Of a stretch of 64,000 nt of DNA, positions 55,976-63,410 are shown piece after piece (positions within the stretch are counted from its first letter, which is position 1; each line of letters starts with the position of its first letter). The position numbers and the translations under genes are program-made. Below the pieces are notes generated by a model that ran no database searches, had not been told where the DNA came from, and saw only the letters and a list, made by a program, of their open reading frames with translations. The stretch covers positions 2,356,001 to 2,420,000 of the forward strand of contig OZ244956.1 of the NCBI GenBank assembly GCA_965222505.1, read 5' to 3'. The DNA comes from G965222505 sp965222505. GTDB taxonomy: Bacteria; Bacteroidota; Rhodothermia; Rhodothermales; DATKEJ01.

Positions 55976-57619
55976 ATGGGCACGTCCAACACCCCGCAGT
56001 CCCGACGGACCTTCTTGAAAACCGGCGCATTGGCCGGTGTAGCGGCGCTGCACCCCGGAGCCGTCAAGGCCCCCCCCCGCTCCTCCATACCAGGGATACG
56101 GTTTATCTGGAGTGGCGGCATCACCAAAGACTCAGCCGTTATCAAAGCGCAACTAGACCAGGATGCCACGGTCCAACTGGCCCTCAGCACCAGTCAGAAT
56201 TTTGCCGGGGCACTATTTACCGAAAGCCGGACCGCCTCTGCCACCAACAACCGGATTGTACGGTTTGAACTGACTGGTCTTACGCCGGACACGGAGTATT
56301 TCTTTGCCATCTCCGAAGGCAATGACTTGGACCAGACCAAACCCGGCTGCTTCCAAACGTTCCCGCCCATTCCGGGGTCGTTCAGCATCGCCTTTAGCTC
56401 TTGTGCCCGCACCGGCTCAAACCACGAGATTTTCGATACCATCCGGCGGCTCAAGCCGTTGTTCTTCCTGCACACCGGCGACCTCCACTATGAAAACATC
56501 CGGGAGAACAGCCTGAACCGATTCCGGCGCGCCTACGATGCCGTCCTGGCCGCCCCCCGGCAAAACGAACTCTACCGCAACATCCCGCTGGTGTATATGT
56601 GGGATGACCACGACTTTGGCCCCAACAACAGCGACGGCACCTCGCCGAGCAAGGAAGCCTCCCGCCTGACCTACCAGGAATACGTCCCCCACTATCCGCT
56701 CCCGGCTGGAAGCGGCAACGTCCCCATCTACCAGGCGTTCTCTGCCGGGCGCGTCCGGTTTATCATCAGCGATTTGCGCTCGGAACGGACCCCCCCTGGC
56801 GAACCAGACGGCCCCAACAAAACCATGATGGGTGCGGCCCAGAAGACCTGGTTCAAGCAGGAACTGCTGGATGCCCAGGGCAAATACCCCGTCATCGTAT
56901 GGCTCACGAGTATGCCGTGGATTGAGGATGCCGCCAACCCGAATATCTTCGTCGACGACGGCTGGCATGCCTACGCTACCGAACGGCGCGAGCTGGCAAA
57001 CTTCATCAAGGACAACAACATCCAGGGCTTGATGGCCCTCAGCGGCGATGCCCACATGCTCGCCATCGACGACGGCTCCAACAGCGACTATGCCGACGGT
57101 GGCGGGGCTGCCTTCCCGGTCTTCCATGCCGCCCCGTTGGACCGCGAGGTCCGCATCAAGGGCGGCCCCTTCAGCGAAGGTACGGTCATTGCCAGCGAAC
57201 ACCAGTTCGGTGTGGTGACGTTTGAAGACGACGGCCTCAGCCGCATTGATGTGGTGATGAGTGGCCGCAACGCGAATAACCAGGAACTGATCCGGCATGA
57301 AGTGACCTACCCGGCGTGGTCCACGGTGGCCAATGAACCCGGCCCTGAAACCCCGAACCGTGTGCAGCTTTTGGCAAACTACCCCAACCCGTTCTGCACG
57401 GCCACGACCCTCCGGTACGGCCTGCCCAAAGCCATGCCGGTACGGCTCTCCGTGTTCGACCTGCAAGGGCGGCTGGTAAACCGGCTGGTGGACGAGCGCA
57501 AAACCGCCGGACAACATGAGGTACGGTTTGAGACCAACGACCTGCCCAGCGGTACGTATGTGTGCCGCCTCGAAGCCGGCCCGCAGGTGATGAGCCGATC
57601 CTTAACCGTGGTGCGTTGA
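55976..57619 (+). CDS. PhoD-type alkaline phosphatase with T9SS sorting tail
   Basis: Start taken at 55976 (MGTSNTPQSRRTFLKTGALA), giving a Tat signal with RRTFLK; an ATG at 55949 is in frame. About 547 aa. A PhoD N-terminal Ig-like domain (IPGIRFIWSGGITKDSAVIK), then metallophosphatase motifs FSSCARTG, FLHTGDLHYENI, YMWDDHDFGPNNSDG and MALSGDAHMLAIDDG. The last 80 residues are a sorting domain (LLANYPNPFCTATTLRYGLP ... SRSLTVVR). Secreted phosphodi-/monoesterase for phosphate scavenging. Confidence 0.92.
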   Translation: MGTSNTPQSRRTFLKTGALAGVAALHPGAVKAPPRSSIPGIRFIWSGGITKDSAVIKAQLDQDATVQLALSTSQNFAGALFTESRTASATNNRIVRFELTGLTPDTEYFFAISEGNDLDQTKPGCFQTFPPIPGSFSIAFSSCARTGSNHEIFDTIRRLKPLFFLHTGDLHYENIRENSLNRFRRAYDAVLAAPRQNELYRNIPLVYMWDDHDFGPNNSDGTSPSKEASRLTYQEYVPHYPLPAGSGNVPIYQAFSAGRVRFIISDLRSERTPPGEPDGPNKTMMGAAQKTWFKQELLDAQGKYPVIVWLTSMPWIEDAANPNIFVDDGWHAYATERRELANFIKDNNIQGLMALSGDAHMLAIDDGSNSDYADGGGAAFPVFHAAPLDREVRIKGGPFSEGTVIASEHQFGVVTFEDDGLSRIDVVMSGRNANNQELIRHEVTYPAWSTVANEPGPETPNRVQLLANYPNPFCTATTLRYGLPKAMPVRLSVFDLQGRLVNRLVDERKTAGQHEVRFETNDLPSGTYVCRLEAGPQVMSRSLTVVR

Positions 57620-57661
57620 GAGGGCCTGTCCTGGCCCGTTGTACAGACACCTCATGGCTCT

Positions 57662-57722
57662 TTGATTTTGCTGTGCAAAGGTCGAATTAGGCACTCGTGT
57701 AAGGCGTGCGCACAAAAATCAA
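57662..57722 (-). repeat. 61-nt palindromic element, copy 2
   Basis: Matches 39864-39924 at 55 of 61 positions. The arms TTGATTTTGCTGTGC and GCGCACAAAAATCAA are kept. The stop codon of a short leftward frame (57719-57721) lies inside its end. Confidence 0.75.
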
Positions 57723-57892
57723 AGAACGGATATCACATACAGGCGTGACGCAGGCTTACCTGATGCCGGACCAACAATCGGGTCCTGTGCAAAAACAGGT
57801 GACGGACCTGCTGTAAGGATCCACAGACCTATACCAATGCACATCAGCCAGGGCCTCGAACTACGCTGCCGACCACCCGCTACTTTTTTCAA
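57719..57892 (-). pseudogene. Possible truncated exported-protein start (signal peptide only)
   Basis: Leftward frame, possible TTG start near 57892 or ATG at 57844 (MCIGIGLWILTAG). The peptide RSSRPWLMCIGIGLWILTAG then PSPVFAQDP looks like a complete Sec signal peptide, but only ~20 residues follow before a stop in the 61-nt palindrome. May be the 5' relic of a gene cut by that element, a small secreted peptide, or chance. Confidence 0.3.
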
Positions 57893-57990
57893 TTCCCTGT
57901 CAATGGAATTCCACTGGCCTCGTCGAAATCCGCTCCTTTTGACTATCAAGTGTGTCCATAACTCTCCTAACCAAACCATACGAGGTTACC

Positions 57991-58083
57991 ATGAACACAC
58001 CGATGCCCTGGATCGAGGACGATGCCGTGCTGCTGCGGCTCATCACCATCCCGCCGGTCCCCCCGCCGCCCCCCGCCCGCTAA
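57991..58083 (+). CDS. 30-residue proline-rich peptide, candidate RiPP precursor
   Basis: ATG at 57991 to TAA at 58081-58083; GAGG lies 6 bases before the ATG. The N-terminal half reads MNTPMPWIEDDAVLLRL and the C-terminal end ITIPPVPPPPPAR. The acidic/aliphatic WIEDDAVLLRL stretch looks like a short leader helix and the Pro-rich tail like a core. It has no Cys or Ser and Thr only at 3 and 19, so classical azoles could form at most at Thr. It directly precedes a leader-binding protein and a YcaO gene. The run of five Pro with a sixth near it would also stall ribosomes lacking EF-P, so a regulatory leader peptide is the alternative. Confidence 0.55.
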   Translation: MNTPMPWIEDDAVLLRLITIPPVPPPPPAR

Positions 58084-58091
58084 CCCGAACC

Positions 58092-58127
58092 CCCCGGGTC
58101 CCAAGAGGGGCCCGGGGACAACCTTTT
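58092..58127 (+). terminator. Very strong hairpin between the small peptide ORF and the RiPP enzymes
   Basis: CCCCGGGTCCC (58092-58102) pairs with GGGGCCCGGGG (58107-58117), 11 pairs including one G-T, loop AAGA, then ACAACCTTTT. Begins 8 bases after the peptide stop. The T run is short, so partial termination (more peptide than enzyme message) or attenuation is plausible. Confidence 0.75.
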
Positions 58128-58170
58128 CCGTTCGCACTCCGGTTTGACACCCAAATACACCATATCGCCC

Positions 58171-58956
58171 ATGTACACTGCTTATCTAAAAGCGGATGAG
58201 GCTGTAGTGGTGCTCAAACACACCCACGACGGGAAACCGGCGCTAAAATTCCAGGACAAATCCGAGCTTACCCTATTTGAAGTCTTGCGCGGCAGGGCGC
58301 TTACCCGAAAAAGACTCACGGAGCGCCTGCTTGCAGCTTCCTGCCCTGACACCAATGTGGAGGCTGTCATTGAGCACCTCACCCAAAAGGGCGTCCTTGT
58401 TGAATCCATCGGCCCGCTTTCACCGATGGAGGCGAACCTGTCGATAAGTCTGGGGCTTCCCCCGAAATACATCCGCGAAAAACTGAAAACCAGCCGAGTA
58501 AAGCTGCACACCTTCGGCCTTGATAAAGAGGCCGTTAAACCCCTGCTGAAAACACATGAGATTTCCTGGAGTCGGGAGGATACCCCGGCGCTGCACCTGG
58601 CCCTGACCAGTGATTACTACAACCCATTGCTTAATCAATGGGCCGCCGAAACGCACGGCCCCGTGTTGTTCGCCAAGCCGGTGCTAGGCACCCCCATGAT
58701 CGGCCCCTATGCCCCGGAATCCTGGGCACACGTGGCCGCGTGCCTCTATGAACACGATGACTGGGCCCAGTTTGGGTGCACGGCCCAAAAATTGACCCAC
58801 AAGGACCAACATATCCACCCGGGTGCAGTACATGTATTGGGGTACCTGGTGCAGGTTCAACTGGTCTCCGGGGATCTGCCCAACCTGAAGGAACACGTCG
58901 CCCGCTTCGACAGCAATACCCAATCCTTGACCTATCATGCCATCCCCTGCAACTGA
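58171..58956 (+). CDS. TOMM leader-peptide-binding / E1-like cyclodehydratase partner protein
   Basis: 261 aa from the ATG at 58171 (MYTAYLKADEAVVVLKHTHD); a TTG at 58144 would add nine residues. Residues 1-80 resemble the RiPP recognition element winged helix (LTLFEVLRGRALTRKRLTER ... VIEHLTQKGVLVE). The second half has FAKPVLGTPMIGPYAPESWA, like the 'xGPxxxPGxTPCxxC' segment of ocin-ThiF/E1-like proteins, but the first Cys of the zinc pair is lost (only HVAACL remains). It would bind the precursor and present it to YcaO. Its 3' end overlaps the YcaO start by 20 bases. Confidence 0.72.
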   Translation: MYTAYLKADEAVVVLKHTHDGKPALKFQDKSELTLFEVLRGRALTRKRLTERLLAASCPDTNVEAVIEHLTQKGVLVESIGPLSPMEANLSISLGLPPKYIREKLKTSRVKLHTFGLDKEAVKPLLKTHEISWSREDTPALHLALTSDYYNPLLNQWAAETHGPVLFAKPVLGTPMIGPYAPESWAHVAACLYEHDDWAQFGCTAQKLTHKDQHIHPGAVHVLGYLVQVQLVSGDLPNLKEHVARFDSNTQSLTYHAIPCN

Positions 58957-60271
58957 AGATTCACGGTGGAACCCATCGGCCACCCTGGCGCGATTTGACC
59001 ATTTGATCAACCCTGTGTTCGGGCCGTTTAAGAGGCAAAGGACCTTTCCCTCGAAGCTTGACGGCCTACTCTATTGCGCAGCGGTTAATCATCGCCGTTT
59101 TGCTCGCAGTACGTCCTATGCTCAGTTGACCGCCAACCTGTGGCACTACGGTACCGGCATAGGAAAAACACCGGACGAGGCGAAGGTCAAAGCCCTTTTT
59201 GAAGCCATTGAACGATACGCTGCCGTCTGGCAAGGCACCGAGCCGGTCATCCGAGACACCTATGCCAATCTGGCCTCCGAGGGTGCCCTACATATCAATA
59301 CCCTTCTCGGTTTCAGCGACCACCAATACGCCCGGCGTACCTATTGGGAAAAGAAAAACCCGTTCTTCTGGGTGCCTTATCCGTTCGACAAACATGCCCC
59401 CATCAATTGGGTAGCGGTTGAAAGCCTCACCTCCAGGCGGCAAAGGTATATTCCGACCATGATTGCCTACGATGGCTATCCCTCTGAGTTATCGATTTTT
59501 GGCCGAGCCGATTCCAATGGCAATGCTGCCTCGGCTACTTCCCGTACAGAAGCCCTCCTGAGCGGCCTGTTGGAAACCATCGAACGGGATGCCATCTCTA
59601 TATGGTTCTACAACCGGCTCCGCCGTCCGGCGGCGAACACTTCCGGGAGTACCTTATATCCGGCGCTCCAACACCGTTTCGAGGATGCCTACAACAGGAA
59701 CCTGTGGGTACTCGATCTGACAACTGACCTGGGTGTGCCGGTCGCTGCCGCCCTGTCCAGCGAGCGTGCTTCCGGTCCTGAGCGTATCTTGTATGGATTC
59801 GGGGCAGGTGTGACTCTTGCCCAGGCTGTTGATAAAGCATTGATTGAGATCTGCCAGTTGACCGTCAGTCTTGAGCACACCCCTCCTTCTCCATCAAAAA
59901 AGCGAGATGCGTTGCTCGAATTCGCAAGGGATCATGACCGGTGGCTTGAAGAAGCCACCCTCAAGGCCCATTCCTATTTACTGCCCGACGACCAAGCAGT
60001 AGCTACTCCCGTTCAGAAATGGCCCGGCACAAAAGCAGGTGCACTCTCAGCGATACTTCGGCAATGCTCGGCCAAAAACTACGAGGTCTATGCCCTGGAC
60101 CTGACGCGCCCTGTGCTCGGTGCACCGGTGGTTAAAATCTTCTGCCCCGATCTGGTCTTTTTCTGGCGCCGTTTTGGAAAACGGCGGCTCTACGAAGTCC
60201 CGGTTCAAATGGGTTGGCGCAACGCCCCCATAAAAGAGTCCCAACTTAATTCGTATTCTATCTACATTTAG
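58937..60271 (+). CDS. YcaO-domain RiPP-modifying enzyme
   Basis: 444 aa. YcaOs use ATP to activate peptide amide oxygens, giving azolines, thioamides or amidines. Nucleotide/Mg motifs are intact: GTGIGKTPDEAKVKALFEAI then ERY (G72-Y94, with E81, E89, E92) and SNGNAASATSRTEALLSGLL then ETIERDA (193-219). Substrate-facing middle ADLTTDLG-type core (LDLTTDLGVPVAAAL). The C terminus ends LNSYSIYI and lacks the Pro-rich PxPxP end of classical azoline-forming TOMM YcaOs. Overlaps the upstream gene; the sensor kinase starts 20 bases downstream. Confidence 0.92.
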   Translation: MPSPATEDSRWNPSATLARFDHLINPVFGPFKRQRTFPSKLDGLLYCAAVNHRRFARSTSYAQLTANLWHYGTGIGKTPDEAKVKALFEAIERYAAVWQGTEPVIRDTYANLASEGALHINTLLGFSDHQYARRTYWEKKNPFFWVPYPFDKHAPINWVAVESLTSRRQRYIPTMIAYDGYPSELSIFGRADSNGNAASATSRTEALLSGLLETIERDAISIWFYNRLRRPAANTSGSTLYPALQHRFEDAYNRNLWVLDLTTDLGVPVAAALSSERASGPERILYGFGAGVTLAQAVDKALIEICQLTVSLEHTPPSPSKKRDALLEFARDHDRWLEEATLKAHSYLLPDDQAVATPVQKWPGTKAGALSAILRQCSAKNYEVYALDLTRPVLGAPVVKIFCPDLVFFWRRFGKRRLYEVPVQMGWRNAPIKESQLNSYSIYI

Positions 60272-60291
60272 CCACACCGATCCCGGTACGT

Positions 60292-63200
60292 ATGCACCGA
60301 AGCATCAAGATCCTCTTCCGTCTACTGGCGGGGTGCTGCCTGACCATAGGCATCAACGGTACGCTGGCCCATGCACAGGACTTTTCGTGCGCACCCGTAC
60401 TGAACAATGGTGAACCGGTTGTCGGGGTAATGGCGCTCCTGCAAGACCAGACCGGCCTGCTCTGGATCGGGACGCAACGCGGCCTGTTCACGTATGACAG
60501 CCGCGTGCTCACCCGCATTCAACCCGCTCCGGGCACCGATCCGTATGTGCAAAGCCTTCTGGAAGACCGGAACGGACATATTTGGACCGGGACGCAGCAG
60601 GGCTTGTCGAGGTTTGATCCCTTTACCGGAACCCACACGGTCTTTGACAGGGCACCCAAGACGCACCCGAATGTGCTGGCCCTGGCCCAAACCCTTGACG
60701 AAAAACTCTATGTGGGTACACAACGCGGGCTTGACCACTTCGACCCCATAAACCAGACCTTTTCTCCCGTTGCCTTCCAAATGAACCCCGAGCCTTCCCC
60801 GGATAGCGGCAAGACACGTGTGATCCGAGCCCTGATTGAAGACCCCTCGGAACGGCTATGGGTTGGGACGCGAGGCGGCCTCTTCTGGCTTGACGACCGG
60901 GAAGCCCCCCCGCTGCTCAGGCCCGCTCCGGACCCGGCCCTCCGGCATCTGGATATTGCTACACTCTCTGTTGACACCGAGGGAACCCTTTGGATTGGTA
61001 CTTGGGAAGAAGGGCTCTACTTGATGTCTCCCACCGGGAGCCGAAAGTCGGCCACGGTCCCGCCCGGAGAAACGGTCACGTCTGTTATGCCAACGTCCCC
61101 GCAAGTGGGGTGGGCAGGCACCTGGGACCAGGGCCTGATCCGAATCACCGGCAACACGGCCCACACCTTTATCCACCAACCAGACGTTGGAGGTTCGCTG
61201 CCCCATAACAAAGTCACCGCGCTGCTGTTGGATTTGGACGACCGTCTATGGGTGGGCACCTGGCGGGGCCTGTGCCGGCAGGAGGCACCACCCTGGTACA
61301 CAACCGTTGGGACAGGGAGCCAGATTCGGTTTAGCCAGGCTGAGGTAACCGATGTATGGGTAGATCAACAACAGCCGGAGATGGTTTGGATTGCCACACT
61401 CGGAGGCGGACTCAACCGCTGGGACCGTAGGCAGCACACCCTGGAAATATACCGCCATGATCCCTCGGACCCAACAAGTTTAAGCTATGACGAACTCAGT
61501 GCCCTGGCACCCGGCACCGGTTCGATCCTCTGGGTCAGCACATACAACGGCCTCAACGCCTTTGACCGGGCAAACGGCCGTGCAGCACGGATTCTACATG
61601 ATCCAAACGATCCGACAAGCCTAAGCAACAATGTGCTCTTTAGTGTACTCCAGGACCGCCGGAACCAGCTCTGGGTAGGCACGGCAAACAGTGGCCTCAA
61701 CCGGCACCTTCAGGACGATGTCGGTTTTACACATTACCGGTCCCGCGACAGCATGATAAGCTATGATGCCGTCTGGCCTCTGCTGGAAGATGACACCGGC
61801 ACCCTCTGGGCTGGTACCCTGGGCGGCGGGCTTAACCGGCTTTTCGACAGCGATACACCGCTCACCTACCGACACCACCCCGCCGACACCACCAGCCTCA
61901 GCGACGATCGGGTCATTTCACTCTACCGAGACACCCGAAAAAGACTCTGGGTAGGTACCCTTGAAGGCGGCCTCAACCGACTCGATCCTGGCAACGATGC
62001 GTTTGTCCGTTATGACCTTCGCCACAACCTGCCGAACATGACGGCAACCTGCATGATCGAGGACAAACAGGGGCGGCTCTGGGCAGGCACGGCTGGCGGC
62101 CTGGCACGGTGGATTCCGGAGCAAAATAGGTTTATGCAATTCTCTCTTGCCCACGGCTTTTCTTCCGTCCAGTTCAACCCTGGGGCCTGCACGTTATCGC
62201 CGGAAGGTGAACTCCTCTTTGGTAGTGCCCGCGGATTGGTGGTTATTGACCCGGCACATGCGCCACAACCGGAACAAGCTCCGCGCTTGCTCTTGACGCA
62301 AATGAGGGTGAATGACCAACCGGCTCGCCTGGATTCGGCGGTTACGTTTGTCCGTTCCGTGCGGCTTACCCATACCCAGAACCGGCTCCAGTTCGGCTTT
62401 CAGGCCCTCGCCTATGATCATCCCGATGCCATACAATACGCCTATCGCATGCACGGTATAGATCATCAATGGTATGAAACCCGAGAACCCCTTTCGCCGA
62501 CGTATGCCGGTCTTCAGCCGGGCCAGTACCGGTTTGAAGCCAAATCGACCAATGCCTATGGCCTGTGGTCTTCGGAGCACGCATCCATCGAGATTACTAT
62601 TATGCCCCCCTGGTGGCAAACCTGGTGGGCTCGTGGCCTGGGGCTGCTGTTGCTGACCGCTTTCGTCCTGACGATACACCGTGTTCTGGTGCGGCAGGCC
62701 GTAGAGTTTGAACGAGACCGGCAGCGCATTGCTGACGATTTACATGACGATCTGACGAGTACCATGAGTGCGATTGTGATGCGGCTTCGCCGCCTGAGCC
62801 GCACACCCGATCTGGCTTCGGATTTACAGTCAGACCTGCTGGAAAGTGCCGAACTGGTCCGGCAGGTCAATGCAGAGGTGCGCAACAACATCTGGCTGAT
62901 TGATACCGAGCAGGAAGGGTTACATCACCTGGTCGATCGTATGGAAGCCGTGGCTAAATCGTTCGAAGCGCGTACAGAGATCCTCGTAGAAATTACACGC
63001 CCGGTGCCGGGCGTTCGGCTGGACATGCATAAACGCCGGGATGTATTCATGGTGTTTAAGGAAGCCTTGCACAATGCCGTTCGGCACGCCGAGGCCGGAA
63101 CGATCTGGATTTCGATAAGCGCCACGAAGCAAAACCTCACGTTCAGCATTCGTGACAATGGAAAAGGCTTTGCATCGGACCAGGTACGGCCGCGAAGGGG

Positions 63201-63306
63201 CATGATAACTATGCAAAATCGGGCGGATCAGCTCAAAGCAACCCTTGTCATCGCCACTACACCGGGGGGAGGAACCCACGTTCGCCTGATCGTCCCACTT
63301 CCATAG
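60292..63306 (+). CDS. Hybrid-class two-component sensor: Reg_prop propeller, Y_Y_Y domain, NarL-type histidine kinase
   Basis: 1004 aa. Signal peptide MHRSIKILFRLLAGCCLTIG then AHAQ. About 12 Reg_prop blades (LLWIGTQRGLFTYD, RLWVGTRGGLFWLD, QLWVGTANSGLNRH, RLWVGTLEGGLNRLD) form two periplasmic propellers. Y_Y_Y domain near 690-750 (YAYRMHGIDHQWYE ... LQPGQYRFEAKSTNAYG). One TM helix (WWARGLGLLLLTAFVLTIHR). HisKA_3 with phospho-His H818 (RQRIADDLHDDLTSTMSAIV), then HATPase (KEALHNAVRHAE; IRDNGKGF). No receiver domain of its own. It follows the YcaO gene by 20 bases, so it is likely in the same operon. Confidence 0.93.
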   Translation: MHRSIKILFRLLAGCCLTIGINGTLAHAQDFSCAPVLNNGEPVVGVMALLQDQTGLLWIGTQRGLFTYDSRVLTRIQPAPGTDPYVQSLLEDRNGHIWTGTQQGLSRFDPFTGTHTVFDRAPKTHPNVLALAQTLDEKLYVGTQRGLDHFDPINQTFSPVAFQMNPEPSPDSGKTRVIRALIEDPSERLWVGTRGGLFWLDDREAPPLLRPAPDPALRHLDIATLSVDTEGTLWIGTWEEGLYLMSPTGSRKSATVPPGETVTSVMPTSPQVGWAGTWDQGLIRITGNTAHTFIHQPDVGGSLPHNKVTALLLDLDDRLWVGTWRGLCRQEAPPWYTTVGTGSQIRFSQAEVTDVWVDQQQPEMVWIATLGGGLNRWDRRQHTLEIYRHDPSDPTSLSYDELSALAPGTGSILWVSTYNGLNAFDRANGRAARILHDPNDPTSLSNNVLFSVLQDRRNQLWVGTANSGLNRHLQDDVGFTHYRSRDSMISYDAVWPLLEDDTGTLWAGTLGGGLNRLFDSDTPLTYRHHPADTTSLSDDRVISLYRDTRKRLWVGTLEGGLNRLDPGNDAFVRYDLRHNLPNMTATCMIEDKQGRLWAGTAGGLARWIPEQNRFMQFSLAHGFSSVQFNPGACTLSPEGELLFGSARGLVVIDPAHAPQPEQAPRLLLTQMRVNDQPARLDSAVTFVRSVRLTHTQNRLQFGFQALAYDHPDAIQYAYRMHGIDHQWYETREPLSPTYAGLQPGQYRFEAKSTNAYGLWSSEHASIEITIMPPWWQTWWARGLGLLLLTAFVLTIHRVLVRQAVEFERDRQRIADDLHDDLTSTMSAIVMRLRRLSRTPDLASDLQSDLLESAELVRQVNAEVRNNIWLIDTEQEGLHHLVDRMEAVAKSFEARTEILVEITRPVPGVRLDMHKRRDVFMVFKEALHNAVRHAEAGTIWISISATKQNLTFSIRDNGKGFASDQVRPRRGMITMQNRADQLKATLVIATTPGGGTHVRLIVPLP

Positions 63307-63410
63307 GGCAAATGACACAGCTAAGCCATGCGCCGCCCGGACATGTACATTATCTTAAGACCATGAGGCTCGTACCAAACTATGTACCCCCACATTGCTC
63401 AATACGCACC

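Noticed and set aside
58144..58170. TTG start for the leader-binding protein
   Set aside because: Adds nine residues with no family support; ATG at 58171 is normal.
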